In this document: one piece after another, positions 16,466-25,089 of the stretch
Numbering within the stretch: position 1 is the stretch's first letter
Layout: each line of letters starts with the position of its first letter
DNA from: Nostoc sp. KVJ20
GTDB taxonomy: Bacteria > Cyanobacteriota > Cyanobacteriia > Cyanobacteriales > Nostocaceae
Reading direction: 5' to 3'
DNA length: 64,000 nucleotides
NCBI RefSeq assembly: GCF_001712795.1
Contig: NZ_KV757658.1
Location: 203,007 to 267,006, forward strand
Notes under the pieces: generated by a model
What the model saw: the letters and a program-made list of their open reading frames with translations, nothing else
Databases searched by the model: none
Told to the model about the DNA's origin: nothing
Translations under genes and position numbers: made by a program

Positions 16466-17101
16466 ATGCAAAATACTCGCCGTCAATTTATATTACGTTT
16501 TCAACCCATTCATCTGTCAACTGCTTCCTTAATTACTTTGGGCATTTATTTTTCAATTTCTCAAAGTACTGGTGTTTCTTCAGTATCATTAAATAGTTTA
16601 AGAGGAAGAGTTAGTACAAGTTCTTATTCACCGCGTCCTTATTCACCACGGTTGAGTGCTTTTTTAGCGACAATTCGTTGGGCAGAAACAGGAACCAGTG
16701 AGCCAGAAAGTTATCACAAATTAGTATTTAACGGAACTTTTAATAATTTTTCTACACACCCGTTAAAGAAACAGTGCGCTCCTATTAATGGCAAAAATGT
16801 TTGTTCAACTGCGGCTGGTGCTTATCAAATGTTGGATAAAAGTTGGTATGACCTTCAGCCAAAGTTAAACTTAAAGGATTTTAGTCCAGCTTCTCAGGAC
16901 AAGATGGCAATTGAATATATTCGTCGTAATAATGCCTTAAGTGATGTTGAAGCAGGAAGGTTTGATACTGCGATATGTAAAGTAGGTAGGGTATGGGCCA
17001 GTCTTATTTGTAACTCGTATAATCAAAATCCAAAATCTTTAGCGCAGTTGAGAATTTACTATCAGCAGCAATTACAAAAGTTTGAAATTTCTAGGAGGTA
17101 A
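16466..17101 (+). CDS. Membrane-anchored muramidase, phage lambda endolysin-like
   Basis: 211 residues from the ATG at 16466; the frame is open up to 28 codons upstream without a convincing start. A hydrophobic anchor or signal segment (LSTASLITLGIYFSI) precedes a domain with IRWAETGT (candidate catalytic E74), STAAGAYQMLDKSWYDL, and KMAIEYIRR. These match lambda R/GH104-type lytic transglycosylases, which have the pattern E-G-T ... AAGRYQ ... W. With the M23 enzyme it would give the module both glycan- and peptide-cutting activity. The TnpB element has been inserted just upstream. Confidence 0.82.
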   Translation: MQNTRRQFILRFQPIHLSTASLITLGIYFSISQSTGVSSVSLNSLRGRVSTSSYSPRPYSPRLSAFLATIRWAETGTSEPESYHKLVFNGTFNNFSTHPLKKQCAPINGKNVCSTAAGAYQMLDKSWYDLQPKLNLKDFSPASQDKMAIEYIRRNNALSDVEAGRFDTAICKVGRVWASLICNSYNQNPKSLAQLRIYYQQQLQKFEISRR

Positions 17102-17107
17102 AAATCA

Positions 17108-19291
17108 GTGATGTTATTACCATACAATAACACTAATGGTAATATTGAAGTTCAAAAACAACAGCTTTTGACTGCAATTGTGCAGGCAAAACAAGATGGT
17201 TTGGGCAATGAAGAGATTATAGAGAATATACGGGAAGCTTTACCTGACGTAATGGTTTCTTATGCTGAAACTGTTCTACAAGAAATTGATTTTATAGCAA
17301 AATTATCACGTCCTGTTATAGAATTTAATTTAGAATTTTTATTTCAGTTAATATACGAATCAGTAATTGCAGGTACAAATGATGAAAAAATATTATCAAT
17401 ATGTGCAGAACACTGTACTTTAAATCAGTACGAATTTGTACGTTATGCACTTGAGTATATTCATGTTAATCGGTTTCCATCGCAGTGGGAGCAAAATAAC
17501 ATATATCAAAAAATGATTGACATACTTAGTAGCTCACCCATTGAATCTTTATTTGAATACATTGAAGCAATCAAAAATATTTATCTTAAGCAGATTGGTT
17601 ATAAAGTAGTTCAGGAGAATCTTTATAATTTATTTTTGAGCAATAAAGAAACTAGTTATTTTACTGATTTAGCTAATAAATCTAGAGATAACTTCATTAA
17701 AAACTATTGCTGCCGAACGGCAGTGCTTGTTGCGCGTGCTACAGGTAAGCCATTAGATTTAAAACTTACAGGTGATGGCTCAATTATTTTAAAAGAGCCT
17801 AAATATTTAGATAGAAATACTGGTGCAAATGAGATTGGTACTTCACAAAATTTAACTATGTTACAGGCAGGGAAGTTATTAGTTGATACGTTAGAGGATT
17901 TTAATATTAATGCTAAGTATGTTGATGCCAAAAATGGCCCTACTTTTAACCGTATTAGGGTAAAACTGGGACGGGGTGTTAGTTACAAGAAAGTAGAAGA
18001 CATCGGTAATGACTTAGTGCAGCAGCTTGGTGAAGAGTTAGGCTTGAAATTTGCACCAATGGTGAGTGTAGTGCCTGGAGGAGTTGTATTTGACATACCC
18101 CGATTAGATAGACAATTTGCTTATTTCCGCGATCATTTTACTTTTGACAGTGAACCTGACATTCATTCTGTATCTATTCCTGGTGGTGTTGATGTAAATG
18201 GCACCTATGTCGAAATTCCACTTTATAGCGACAACGTGACTCATATCTTGGGTGGTGGGCGGACACGGGGTGGGAAGTCGCAGTTTGAGAAAGCAGCAAT
18301 TTTGTATTTAGTGCGACGATATCCCCCTTCGGTTGTTCGATTAGCACTTTCGGATGTCAAACGCGTGACTTTTGGTAAATTTGATGGGCTACCCCATCTC
18401 GTTGCACCAGTTGCGCGTGATGCAGAGTCTACCGCCAACTTGCTTGATTACTTGGTAGAAGAAATGGAATTGCGATATCAGGAATTTGAGCGCCACAGCA
18501 GTATTGAAACGATCGCACAGTACAACCTGCGGTTTGCACCTGATTTTGTCATGCCGCGAGTGATTTGTCTAATTGACGAGTGTTTTGATCTACTTTCCGA
18601 TGATAACTACTGCGATCGCATTGAGACTGCGCTGATGAAGTTGCTTGCAAAAGCTGGTGGTGCAGGGATTCACGTACTGTTGTACACCCAGCGACCTGAT
18701 AAGAACGTGATAGACCCGTTAATTCGCTCAAACTTTCCAGCCAAGACAGCCTTTGTTACGACTCGCCCTGAAGACAGTTGTATTATCCTTGGGGACGATA
18801 AAGACAAACGTGCGGTTTACTTACTGGGATACGGAGATTTCTTGTACAAGACAACTGAAGTGTTGCGACTCCAGGCGCTTTATGTAGCTGACGATGAAGA
18901 CCCTAAATACTTCCAGCAATTACTTCTAGAAGCTAAAAATCAAAACGACCCCTACACAGCTTGGCAGTCTGGGTTAGACTTTGATGAATTTGTCGCTAGT
19001 TTGTATGGTGAGAGCAATAGTAAGGACATAGGTAAATCTAAAGCTACTGCTGTTACTAAAACTAAACAGCATAAAACTGATTTTGAGGGCAGTTTTAACT
19101 TTAAGGTACAGCTTGACGAGGAAGCAAGAAACTCAATTTTGAATTTGCATCAAAAGGGCTATCAACTTGATGAAATTGTCAAAGCGGTATTCAATTTATC
19201 CCGTCAAGATGGTAGGTCGTATAAGAAATTTAGAAATGTTGTTGAGGATTTTTTAAATAGCTTGAAAGGGGGTGAAGAAGATGATATTTGA
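17108..19291 (+). CDS. FtsK/SpoIIIE-family DNA translocase
   Basis: 727 residues. GTG at 17108 follows AGGAGG by about 10 nt, with an ATG next. The first about 370 residues are helical and not recognised; no transmembrane helices are evident. The motor domain is clear: Walker A GGGRTRGGKS (382-391), LPHLVAPVARDAESTANLLD, Walker B VICLIDE (485-491), GIHVLLYTQRPDKNVIDPLI, and GYGDFLYKTTEVLRLQ. Such hexameric pumps move double-stranded DNA, as in chromosome segregation or actinomycete TraB-type conjugation. The C-terminus has a small helical domain (QDGRSYKKFRNVVEDFL). It overlaps the next gene and is probably the engine of the transfer-like module. Confidence 0.92.
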   Translation: MMLLPYNNTNGNIEVQKQQLLTAIVQAKQDGLGNEEIIENIREALPDVMVSYAETVLQEIDFIAKLSRPVIEFNLEFLFQLIYESVIAGTNDEKILSICAEHCTLNQYEFVRYALEYIHVNRFPSQWEQNNIYQKMIDILSSSPIESLFEYIEAIKNIYLKQIGYKVVQENLYNLFLSNKETSYFTDLANKSRDNFIKNYCCRTAVLVARATGKPLDLKLTGDGSIILKEPKYLDRNTGANEIGTSQNLTMLQAGKLLVDTLEDFNINAKYVDAKNGPTFNRIRVKLGRGVSYKKVEDIGNDLVQQLGEELGLKFAPMVSVVPGGVVFDIPRLDRQFAYFRDHFTFDSEPDIHSVSIPGGVDVNGTYVEIPLYSDNVTHILGGGRTRGGKSQFEKAAILYLVRRYPPSVVRLALSDVKRVTFGKFDGLPHLVAPVARDAESTANLLDYLVEEMELRYQEFERHSSIETIAQYNLRFAPDFVMPRVICLIDECFDLLSDDNYCDRIETALMKLLAKAGGAGIHVLLYTQRPDKNVIDPLIRSNFPAKTAFVTTRPEDSCIILGDDKDKRAVYLLGYGDFLYKTTEVLRLQALYVADDEDPKYFQQLLLEAKNQNDPYTAWQSGLDFDEFVASLYGESNSKDIGKSKATAVTKTKQHKTDFEGSFNFKVQLDEEARNSILNLHQKGYQLDEIVKAVFNLSRQDGRSYKKFRNVVEDFLNSLKGGEEDDI

Positions 19292-19739
19292 ATTAACGAT
19301 GCCTTTACCTCCTAGTATGAACGAAATTATTAACCAGGCACGGTCAGGTTGGCAAGCCAGCGCTGGACTTAAGAAGTACTGGACAAACTTAATTGGTGAA
19401 TTTGTTCGAGAATGTGGATTTTGTTTAGATGGTGCAGTTTGGATTGAATTTCATTGGTATCTCAAAAATTTTGGACGAGATAGCGATAACGTAGCTGCTG
19501 CCGCCAAATTTATCATGGATGGTCTGGTTACAGGACGAGCAATTCGTAACGATAACTTGACAGTTATCCAATCACCTGTAGTTCATTATTATCATCGCAG
19601 TAGTGGTGATGATGGTGTGCTGTTGAGACTTTCACAATCACCTGATTTTCTGTTAGATAATTTTATTGTATCTAACCAATTTTCCCGAAACAGCTTAGAG
19701 AAGCACAGCCAAAAAATCACATATTTAGTGTCAATTTAA
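19281..19739 (+). CDS. RusA-like Holliday junction resolvase
   Basis: 152 residues from the ATG at 19281, 8 nt after AAGGGGG; it overlaps the ftsK-like stop. The N-terminus has the RusA-type MPLPPSMNEI, and the core NFGRDSDNVAAAAKFIMDGL with NDNLTVIQS matches the family's acidic cluster (D-x-D-N and the D of NDN). RusA enzymes cut four-way junctions arising in recombination or replication of mobile DNA. Its coupling to the translocase suggests processing of transferred or replicating element DNA. Confidence 0.78.
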   Translation: MIFELTMPLPPSMNEIINQARSGWQASAGLKKYWTNLIGEFVRECGFCLDGAVWIEFHWYLKNFGRDSDNVAAAAKFIMDGLVTGRAIRNDNLTVIQSPVVHYYHRSSGDDGVLLRLSQSPDFLLDNFIVSNQFSRNSLEKHSQKITYLVSI

Positions 19740-19773
19740 TTTATGGATATATTGGATTTAAAGGATGACGATA

Positions 19774-20253
19774 ATGTTACGTTATAAAGACTACCGTCAG
19801 TTAATCGATCAGGTAAATGCAGGCAAGAATATTAACCTATGGGGCAAGCAAAATATTGGTAAGACTCTTACTGTTAAAAACTGTTTACTCAAGGATATTA
19901 ACTTAGAGTCTGTTTACCTCAATCTTGAACATCCTTTTAGTGTGGATCATCTATTCAACGTTATTCCTATTAGCTTCAGCTTTTACTACCAGCAGGATTG
20001 GCAAAATATCATAAGCAAATTATCTGATGGTTATAATAAACTGCTGGTGATAGATAATTTTGATAGATTACACTTTGTTAGCAATAGTTTTATCGACGAC
20101 TTATTTCGATTACAACAGTTAGCTCAACTAGAAAATTTTTCTTTACTATTAATATCTCGGATGCCGTTAGAATATTTTCACTTTCCAGGTTTTGCTAACT
20201 ATTTTGAAAGATTGGAATTAAACGAAACTAATACTTGGACTTTTGGACAGTAG
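19774..20253 (+). CDS. P-loop ATPase, AAA-type
   Basis: 159 residues from the ATG at 19774, 8 nt after AAGGA (ATG at 19765 is alternative). Walker A is WGKQNIGKTLTVK and Walker B KLLVIDNFD, with a sensor-like LLLISRMP. It is short for an AAA protein, lacking the C-terminal lid, so it resembles the nucleotide-binding core of ORC/Cdc6- or IstB/DnaC-like proteins. It could be a loader for the primase or translocase encoded nearby. Function inferred only from motifs. Confidence 0.65.
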   Translation: MLRYKDYRQLIDQVNAGKNINLWGKQNIGKTLTVKNCLLKDINLESVYLNLEHPFSVDHLFNVIPISFSFYYQQDWQNIISKLSDGYNKLLVIDNFDRLHFVSNSFIDDLFRLQQLAQLENFSLLLISRMPLEYFHFPGFANYFERLELNETNTWTFGQ

Positions 20254-20523
20254 ATATATGGCTTTTAGATATCGTTTTTTGGTGATATCCGCTCCGGGTG
20301 GAATGTTGGTTTAAGCAATAAAGCAAGTTCGACCCTTGCTATCACCATTGAGGATGAAACTACTGCCGATACTGAAAATTAACTAGTACGAATCTATTAA
20401 ATAGTTTTGGAATTGTTAATAGAGTAAGGGGTAGGTTAGTAGTGTAGTTCTCAGTAAATCCCAATCCTTGCCGGGGCAAGAGTAATTAAAAACCTTGTAA
20501 CCTGCATTTTGGAGGGATGAATT
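20254..20523. other. Intergenic region with a possible coding remnant
   Basis: No intact gene. A protein-like tail (GDIRSGWNVGLSNKASSTLA, then IEDETTADTEN) can be read at about 20268-20381 before a stop, but has no start and is preceded by a stop; probably the end of a lost gene. GGAGGGA at 20511-20517 serves the next gene. Confidence 0.4.
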
Positions 20524-21036
20524 ATGTTGAAGAAGTTTGCGTTTAATTGCTTGAGAAACATTAATGCTGCTTTTGGAATGGTGTCTTTGACTGCTATTGG
20601 TTTGGGCGCTATAGCAACTTTTTCTGGTTTGGGTTTATTGTACTTAGCTAGGGGCGGATTCCCAATTATTGAGAAAGAACGCTCTGAACAAATTGCCTCT
20701 ACTGGCATTGGTGCTATTGTATTAGGCTTTACCGGAATTATTTTTGCTTCCTTGGGCGGTGGTTTCTTAAGTATTGTTGAAGAATCGGAGGAAACTAATT
20801 CGAGTAGAGAAACTGCAAAAATAGCTGAAAAAAAACCACTTGTATTAACAAAATATGAGAGCTTTGAAAAATCTGATTGTCTACCTTCAATTTACACTTA
20901 CACGGTGATGAATTTCGAGGGACATTCTGATTTAAAGGGCTTAGTTGTTTGCAGATTTGAGGAAGAACCGTATCGGAAATTGGTACTTTACGAAGAATTA
21001 CGTTCTCACCATATTGACCAGGGTAAGCTCATCTAA
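20524..21036 (+). CDS. Hypothetical two-helix membrane protein
   Basis: 170 residues with ideal GGAGG spacing. Transmembrane segments are at about 17-42 (AFGMVSLTAIGLGAIATFSG) and about 58-82 (IGAIVLGFTGIIFASLGGG), then a cytosolic domain with YTYTVMNFEGHSDLKGLVVC. No family recognised. An IS inserts just behind its stop; the stop itself looks native. Confidence 0.6.
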   Translation: MLKKFAFNCLRNINAAFGMVSLTAIGLGAIATFSGLGLLYLARGGFPIIEKERSEQIASTGIGAIVLGFTGIIFASLGGGFLSIVEESEETNSSRETAKIAEKKPLVLTKYESFEKSDCLPSIYTYTVMNFEGHSDLKGLVVCRFEEEPYRKLVLYEELRSHHIDQGKLI

Positions 21037-21052
21037 TTTGGTATAGTATTAA

Positions 21053-22446
21053 CTTGACAAAAGAGACAAGATAACCATAAGCAACCAGATAAAAAATGTA
21101 CTTGACATCAGAGCAAAATAAGTGAGAAGAATTCAATGCTCTCAAGGAAAAACTCAAGGAATTAAGCTTTATGTCTGTTCGTGCAGCGTCTGGTAGAGAG
21201 GGATTTGAAACTAAATTTGGTAAAGCCAAGAAAAGTAATCCTCATCAGCTAAAGCCTAAAGAAGTAGCATCCATTGAAACTATACAACAGAGTTTATTGG
21301 AGAATTTTGGAGACATCAAAGATCCAAGAGTAGAGCGAACAAAGAAACATCAACTCACAGATATCTTGGTGATTGCAATTCTGGCAGTTATCGGTGGAGC
21401 GCAAGGTTGGGAGGACATCGAGAATTACGGCATCAGCAAGCGAAAATGGTTAGAAGAGTTTTTAGTATTACCAAACGGAATTCCCTCCGATGACACCTTT
21501 CGGCGAGTATTTGAGTTTATCAACCCAGAAGAATTAAATCGCTGTTTCTTGAGATGGATAGAAAGCCTAGTGAAAAACATGGGAGGAGAAATAATTCCCA
21601 TAGATGGAAAGACCATTAGGGGTTCTTACGACCGAAATCAAGGGAAATCAGCATTGCACTTGATTAGTGCCTGGGCAAGTGAACAAAACTTGGTATTGGC
21701 ACAGATGAAAGTGGAAGATAAGTCAAATGAGATTATAGCAATTCCGGCATTATTAGAGTTCCTAGATATCACAGGCTCTATCATCACCATTGATGCAATG
21801 GGGACTCAAACCGAGATTGCCAAAAAGATTATCGACAAAAAAGCAGATTATGTTCTGGCACTCAAAGCAAATCATCCGACTCTCTACCATCAGGTAGAAC
21901 AATGGTTTGAAACAGCGGCTGCACAGGATTTTCAAGGCATTGATGTCAGTTATGACCACCGGATTGAAAAAGGACATCATCGCACGGAAATTCGCTCCTG
22001 TTGGTCTGTTCCGATTTCGGCTCTTGGTGAACTTTACCAACCCAAAATCTGGGCTGGACTGCAAAGTGTTGTCATGGTTGTTCGGGAGCGTCGTCTTTGG
22101 AACAAAACCACTCGTGAGGTTCAATTTTATCTTTCTTCTTTACACAGTGATGCTCAACTTTTAGGTCGAGCTATCCGCAAGCATTGGGGGATTGAAAATC
22201 AAGCTCATTGGATTCTTGATTGCACTTTTGCTGAGGATTCCTGTCGCATTCGCTCTTTTCATAGTCCCCGGAATTTTGCTCTTTTACGACGCATTGCTCT
22301 CAATGCCCTTAATCGTGAACAGACTTACAAACGTAGTCTTCGACAAAAAATGAAACGCACTGGTATGGACAATGATTATATGATTCAAGTTCTCAGTTCT
22401 TGTTTCATTGACTCTACATTAGATTCCTCACAGTCCTTATGTCAAG
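21053..22446 (+). mobile_element. ISAs1-family insertion sequence
   Basis: About 1.4 kb. The imperfect terminal repeats are CTTGACAAAAG on the left (21053) and the complement of CTTATGTCAAG on the right (ending 22446), matching at 10 of 11 positions. It carries one transposase gene. I found no convincing target duplication, so the ends are approximate. Confidence 0.65.
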
Positions 22447-22451
22447 ACTAA
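21171..22451 (+). CDS. ISAs1-family DDE transposase
   Basis: 426 residues. The N-terminal ENFGDIKDPRVERTKKHQLT, the DDE-type core with PIDGKTIRGS (D145), ITIDAMGTQTEIAKKI (D near 208), KADYVLALKANHP, and HWGIENQAHWILDCTFAED (E near 341) are all as in ISAs1 transposases. The first about 40 residues are atypical; their coding DNA contains GTTCGTGCAGCGTCTGGTAG, resembling the Nostoc interspersed repeat, so the native start may be later. The C-terminal codons overlap the IS right end. Apparently intact and possibly active. Confidence 0.92.
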   Translation: MSVRAASGREGFETKFGKAKKSNPHQLKPKEVASIETIQQSLLENFGDIKDPRVERTKKHQLTDILVIAILAVIGGAQGWEDIENYGISKRKWLEEFLVLPNGIPSDDTFRRVFEFINPEELNRCFLRWIESLVKNMGGEIIPIDGKTIRGSYDRNQGKSALHLISAWASEQNLVLAQMKVEDKSNEIIAIPALLEFLDITGSIITIDAMGTQTEIAKKIIDKKADYVLALKANHPTLYHQVEQWFETAAAQDFQGIDVSYDHRIEKGHHRTEIRSCWSVPISALGELYQPKIWAGLQSVVMVVRERRLWNKTTREVQFYLSSLHSDAQLLGRAIRKHWGIENQAHWILDCTFAEDSCRIRSFHSPRNFALLRRIALNALNREQTYKRSLRQKMKRTGMDNDYMIQVLSSCFIDSTLDSSQSLCQD

Positions 22452-23251
22452 TTGAGATGCTCTTACCCTGCCATATTGACGACTTGACAGTAATCTATGA
22501 TGAAATTGATCCAGACAAATTAATTGGACAAACTTTTTCCTCATATAAGCCTTTACCTTGTGAAGCTTTAGAGGAGCATTTAAATATACACCGACGCTAT
22601 GTTAATGCAGTTAATAGCGAAGAATTTACTTCTTGCTATTTGCAAGTGTGTGCTGGGTGTAAGTTACTGCATGGTGCCAATAATATTGTTTGTGGCATTC
22701 ATTCATACGGATGGTTTGAAGATGGTTGCTGTCCAGATAAGCAATGGGATGAACGTAAGGCGTTGTTTCCATTTGAAGATGATGCTGTTGTCGAAAGCTT
22801 AAATAGAGAAATATCGTCCAATCAGGCGAATCTTTGTAAGTTTTACGGCGACCTTATTTTGTGGGATGAATACGCTAATCGTAGGTTTTCTTTTTCTTAT
22901 TCCGGTATCTTGCTGAAACATTCTGATAGACTGCTTGAGCTTGGTACGGAAGCGAGACTTCTTTCCTACATCCAGTATTTCCGCACTCGAAATGTAGTGG
23001 TCTTTGACTACGTAGCATCAGGGCGAGTTTCGGAGTTTACGAAGGAACTTAAGGGCATAGCCAAAATCGAGGTTGATGGTGATGAGATATCTATCTTTTT
23101 TGATATATATGCGCCTTGTCACCGCTTTCGCCGTGATGGTGTAGCGCTGCATCCTTACTCAACTTTTGTTCCCCAAGAACTCAAATATAACTATAACTTG
23201 GTTAGTTACGTCAACTACCTTAAGAGTAAAAAATTTGGAGTGCTGGGATGA
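22439..23251 (+). CDS. Cysteine-rich hypothetical protein
   Basis: 270 residues. The N-terminal half has a cluster CYLQVCAGCKLLHGANNIVC and GCCPDKQW, resembling small cyanobacterial zinc-binding proteins of the CxGCxxxHG...VCxxHPYG type. The C-terminal half (YIQYFRTRNVVVFDYV, IEVDGDEISIFFD) is not recognised. The ATG at 22439 lies in the IS right terminal repeat; the next in-frame ATG at 22457 may be the native start. It probably belonged to the same array before IS insertion. Confidence 0.6.
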   Translation: MSRLIEMLLPCHIDDLTVIYDEIDPDKLIGQTFSSYKPLPCEALEEHLNIHRRYVNAVNSEEFTSCYLQVCAGCKLLHGANNIVCGIHSYGWFEDGCCPDKQWDERKALFPFEDDAVVESLNREISSNQANLCKFYGDLILWDEYANRRFSFSYSGILLKHSDRLLELGTEARLLSYIQYFRTRNVVVFDYVASGRVSEFTKELKGIAKIEVDGDEISIFFDIYAPCHRFRRDGVALHPYSTFVPQELKYNYNLVSYVNYLKSKKFGVLG

Positions 23252-23394
23252 ATAAGGAAGTTTCTAAAAGCTGCGGGTGCAAGTCGGAAAAATCGCATTT
23301 TTGCTATTTCTGTATCTTGGATTGGTAATTTCTAAAATTCAACAACTGCAAATTTTGGAAAACTTGGTTTGTCTAATTGCTTAAAGGCAATTTA

Positions 23395-23515
23395 CCCTCC
23401 TTCCTCCTACTGGTGGATGGGATACGTATAAAAGCTTTCACTCAGTACGGGGGTTTCCCCCCGCTACTGGGTGGCAAGCCGCTACAACGCCGCCCATCAG
23501 TAATTCATGGAGGAA
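23395..23515 (+). repeat. Structured GC-rich stretch ahead of the next gene
   Basis: CTACTGGTGGATGGG and CTACTGGGTGGC form a direct near-repeat. CAGTACGGGGG-TTT-CCCCCCGCTACTG forms a strong hairpin, and CCGCCCATCAGTA can pair back to the first unit. The AT-rich surroundings make it stand out. It could be a transcribed regulatory RNA structure or a degenerate mobile repeat. Confidence 0.45.
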
Positions 23516-23522
23516 TCACATT

Positions 23523-24029
23523 ATGTCTGCTTTTGCAATATCACCTTTTGTGCAATCTGTTAACGATGTTTTGTTTCCAATCGAGTTGTTTTTGATTATC
23601 TTCCCAATCTTGTACGTGATTTTTATCCCTGGTCAATCAGCATCACTTCAAGTTAGTAATAGCGCTGCGGTGATTTCTGAAGAGTCGCCAGTTTTGGGAA
23701 CTCAGGGGGATTTGACTGTTGTTGGTGCTGTTTATGATGAGAAAGAATTTTCTGAACCAGAATCTTCGATTATTGAAACTGCACCGCCACTTGTTGAAAC
23801 TAGGTTTGCGGATGAAGCCAGACAACTTGTGCTAATAGATGTTACGGAAGAGAGGAAGAAGCTTTTGGATTTAGGCGCGCGGAAGCTGCGACAGTTCTGC
23901 AAGGAATGCCAAATTCAAGGCTATTCTACCGTCTATAACCGTAAAAAACTCGATGGACTCGTTGATTTTCTGATCGCACAACAAGTGACTTCTGCTCAAG
24001 TAGTCGAGTTTGTGGAAATGCTTGCTTAG
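23523..24029 (+). CDS. Membrane protein with a C-terminal SAP/Rho-N-like domain
   Basis: 168 residues; GGAGG 10 nt before the ATG. One N-terminal transmembrane helix (about 17-36, VLFPIELFLIIFPILYVIF), an acidic linker, then a C-terminal helix-extended-helix motif (LGARKLRQFCKECQIQGYST, RKKLDGLVDFLIAQ) typical of SAP or Rho-N nucleic-acid-binding modules. A membrane-tethered DNA-binding protein would fit a DNA transfer or partition apparatus. Confidence 0.6.
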   Translation: MSAFAISPFVQSVNDVLFPIELFLIIFPILYVIFIPGQSASLQVSNSAAVISEESPVLGTQGDLTVVGAVYDEKEFSEPESSIIETAPPLVETRFADEARQLVLIDVTEERKKLLDLGARKLRQFCKECQIQGYSTVYNRKKLDGLVDFLIAQQVTSAQVVEFVEMLA

Positions 24030-24114
24030 AGTTTAATGAAAAGCCTCGGTAAAAATTGGGATTTCAAAACTACTTCCTTGAGATAGGATGGTGCTTGCTT
24101 GATAATTCCTTCTA

Positions 24115-24567
24115 TTAAGTTTGGGCTTCCAAGATGCGTCCTATACTTCTTGGCGATAATGTCGGTAATCCTCTCCGAGTGGCTTCCTCAGCTACCTGCG
24201 TATGGTAATGGTGCTTTGAACGACTGGGTTTCCGGTTCTTGCTCCATTCGCTGATTTCGACGATTTTGCTCGCCTCTGTACTTTTGCACTTCTTAGGTCT
24301 ACCTACGTTGACACCTAGCACCTCATTAGCTTTTGCGATCGCCGACTCCTGGGTTTCAGACAAGATGGTACTTGATGTCCATCTTTTTTTCCACTTTGCT
24401 ATTGAGTTTTCGGTTACGCCAATCTCTTGGGCTAAGGCTACATATTTTTTGCCTTCGTTTAGTCCTAGCAGAATTTTCGCTCTTTTGCTAACTTCATCGC
24501 TGCTGGTCGCTGCTAGGTGCTCTAGTGCTTGCTTTTCAATAGAATTTAGTATTTGAAGACGAGGCAT
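24115..24567 (-). pseudogene. IS630-type transposase N-terminal fragment (HTH part)
   Basis: 150 codons: LNSIEKQALEHLAATSSDEV, KRAKILLGLNEGKKYVALAQ, IGVTENSIAKWKKRW and RPSRSKHHYHTQVAEEATRR-like segments are the paired HTH domains of IS630/Tc1-like transposases. The frame stops after LSPRSIGRILEAQT, just before the DDE domain, which is not found downstream. It is either a remnant or the orfA half of an element whose second half was lost. It is the only confident minus-strand gene between 10 and 29 kb. Confidence 0.7.
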
Positions 24568-25089
24568 GTAAAAATTTACCCCTCTTTACTGTACAATTTT
24601 GCCAAATGGAACGAAGCCTGATATACTTTTTTTGTAGAGTCCATTTTTCCTAAAGATTCACTCAAAGCCTTGGTGCAAACAGGGCTTTGAGAAAAAAACA
24701 AACCCACCTGTTACTAAAACAGGACGGAATTTTGTTTTGTCAATTTAGTTATCTAGAGCCATCATATCATGAGTTTACACAGTTTTACAAATCTTTCTTC
24801 GGATAGATGCTTTTTGTCTCAATATCGGTGCCTTAAATATCTCTTCAGTTGTATTGGTTGTCAATGGGTTGAGAATAATAGTTACTGCGGGAGAAAATCT
24901 CTCAAAGAGAATCTTCTGGTAGGTAATTTTTGGTATTTACAAGAATTAATTATTTTTTAAAATAATCAATTTTCCCAAGCGATAGAAGCGCTGCAAATGT
25001 TGCTGTATAGGCTCTTCCTGCTTTATTTTTGGGATTTTCACTTCTTGAAATTATCTTTTGACTGACAATTTGTGAACCGGAGTATAAAT
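24568..25089. other. Intergenic region with an imperfect hairpin
   Basis: CTCAAAGCC...GGCTTTGAG (about 24660-24692) is a 9-bp inverted repeat, followed by A residues, so it is not a terminator for the plus strand. A 63-codon frame at 24769-24960 has no recognisable features. CCGGAG at 25077-25082 is the ribosome-binding site of the ParB-domain gene. Confidence 0.45.

Noticed and set aside
10550..24029. Reading the array as a prophage lysis/packaging cassette
   Set aside because: A lambda-type muramidase and RusA are phage-like, but there are no terminase, portal, capsid or tail genes and the ATPase is FtsK-type; a plasmid or ICE origin fits better, without being proven.
24660..24692. CTCAAAGCC...GGCTTTGAG hairpin as a terminator
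   Set aside because: The stem is followed by A residues on the plus strand and no U-tract follows it on the minus strand.
24769..24960. 63-codon plus-strand frame
   Set aside because: Composition is not protein-like, there is no ribosome-binding site and no recognisable motif.
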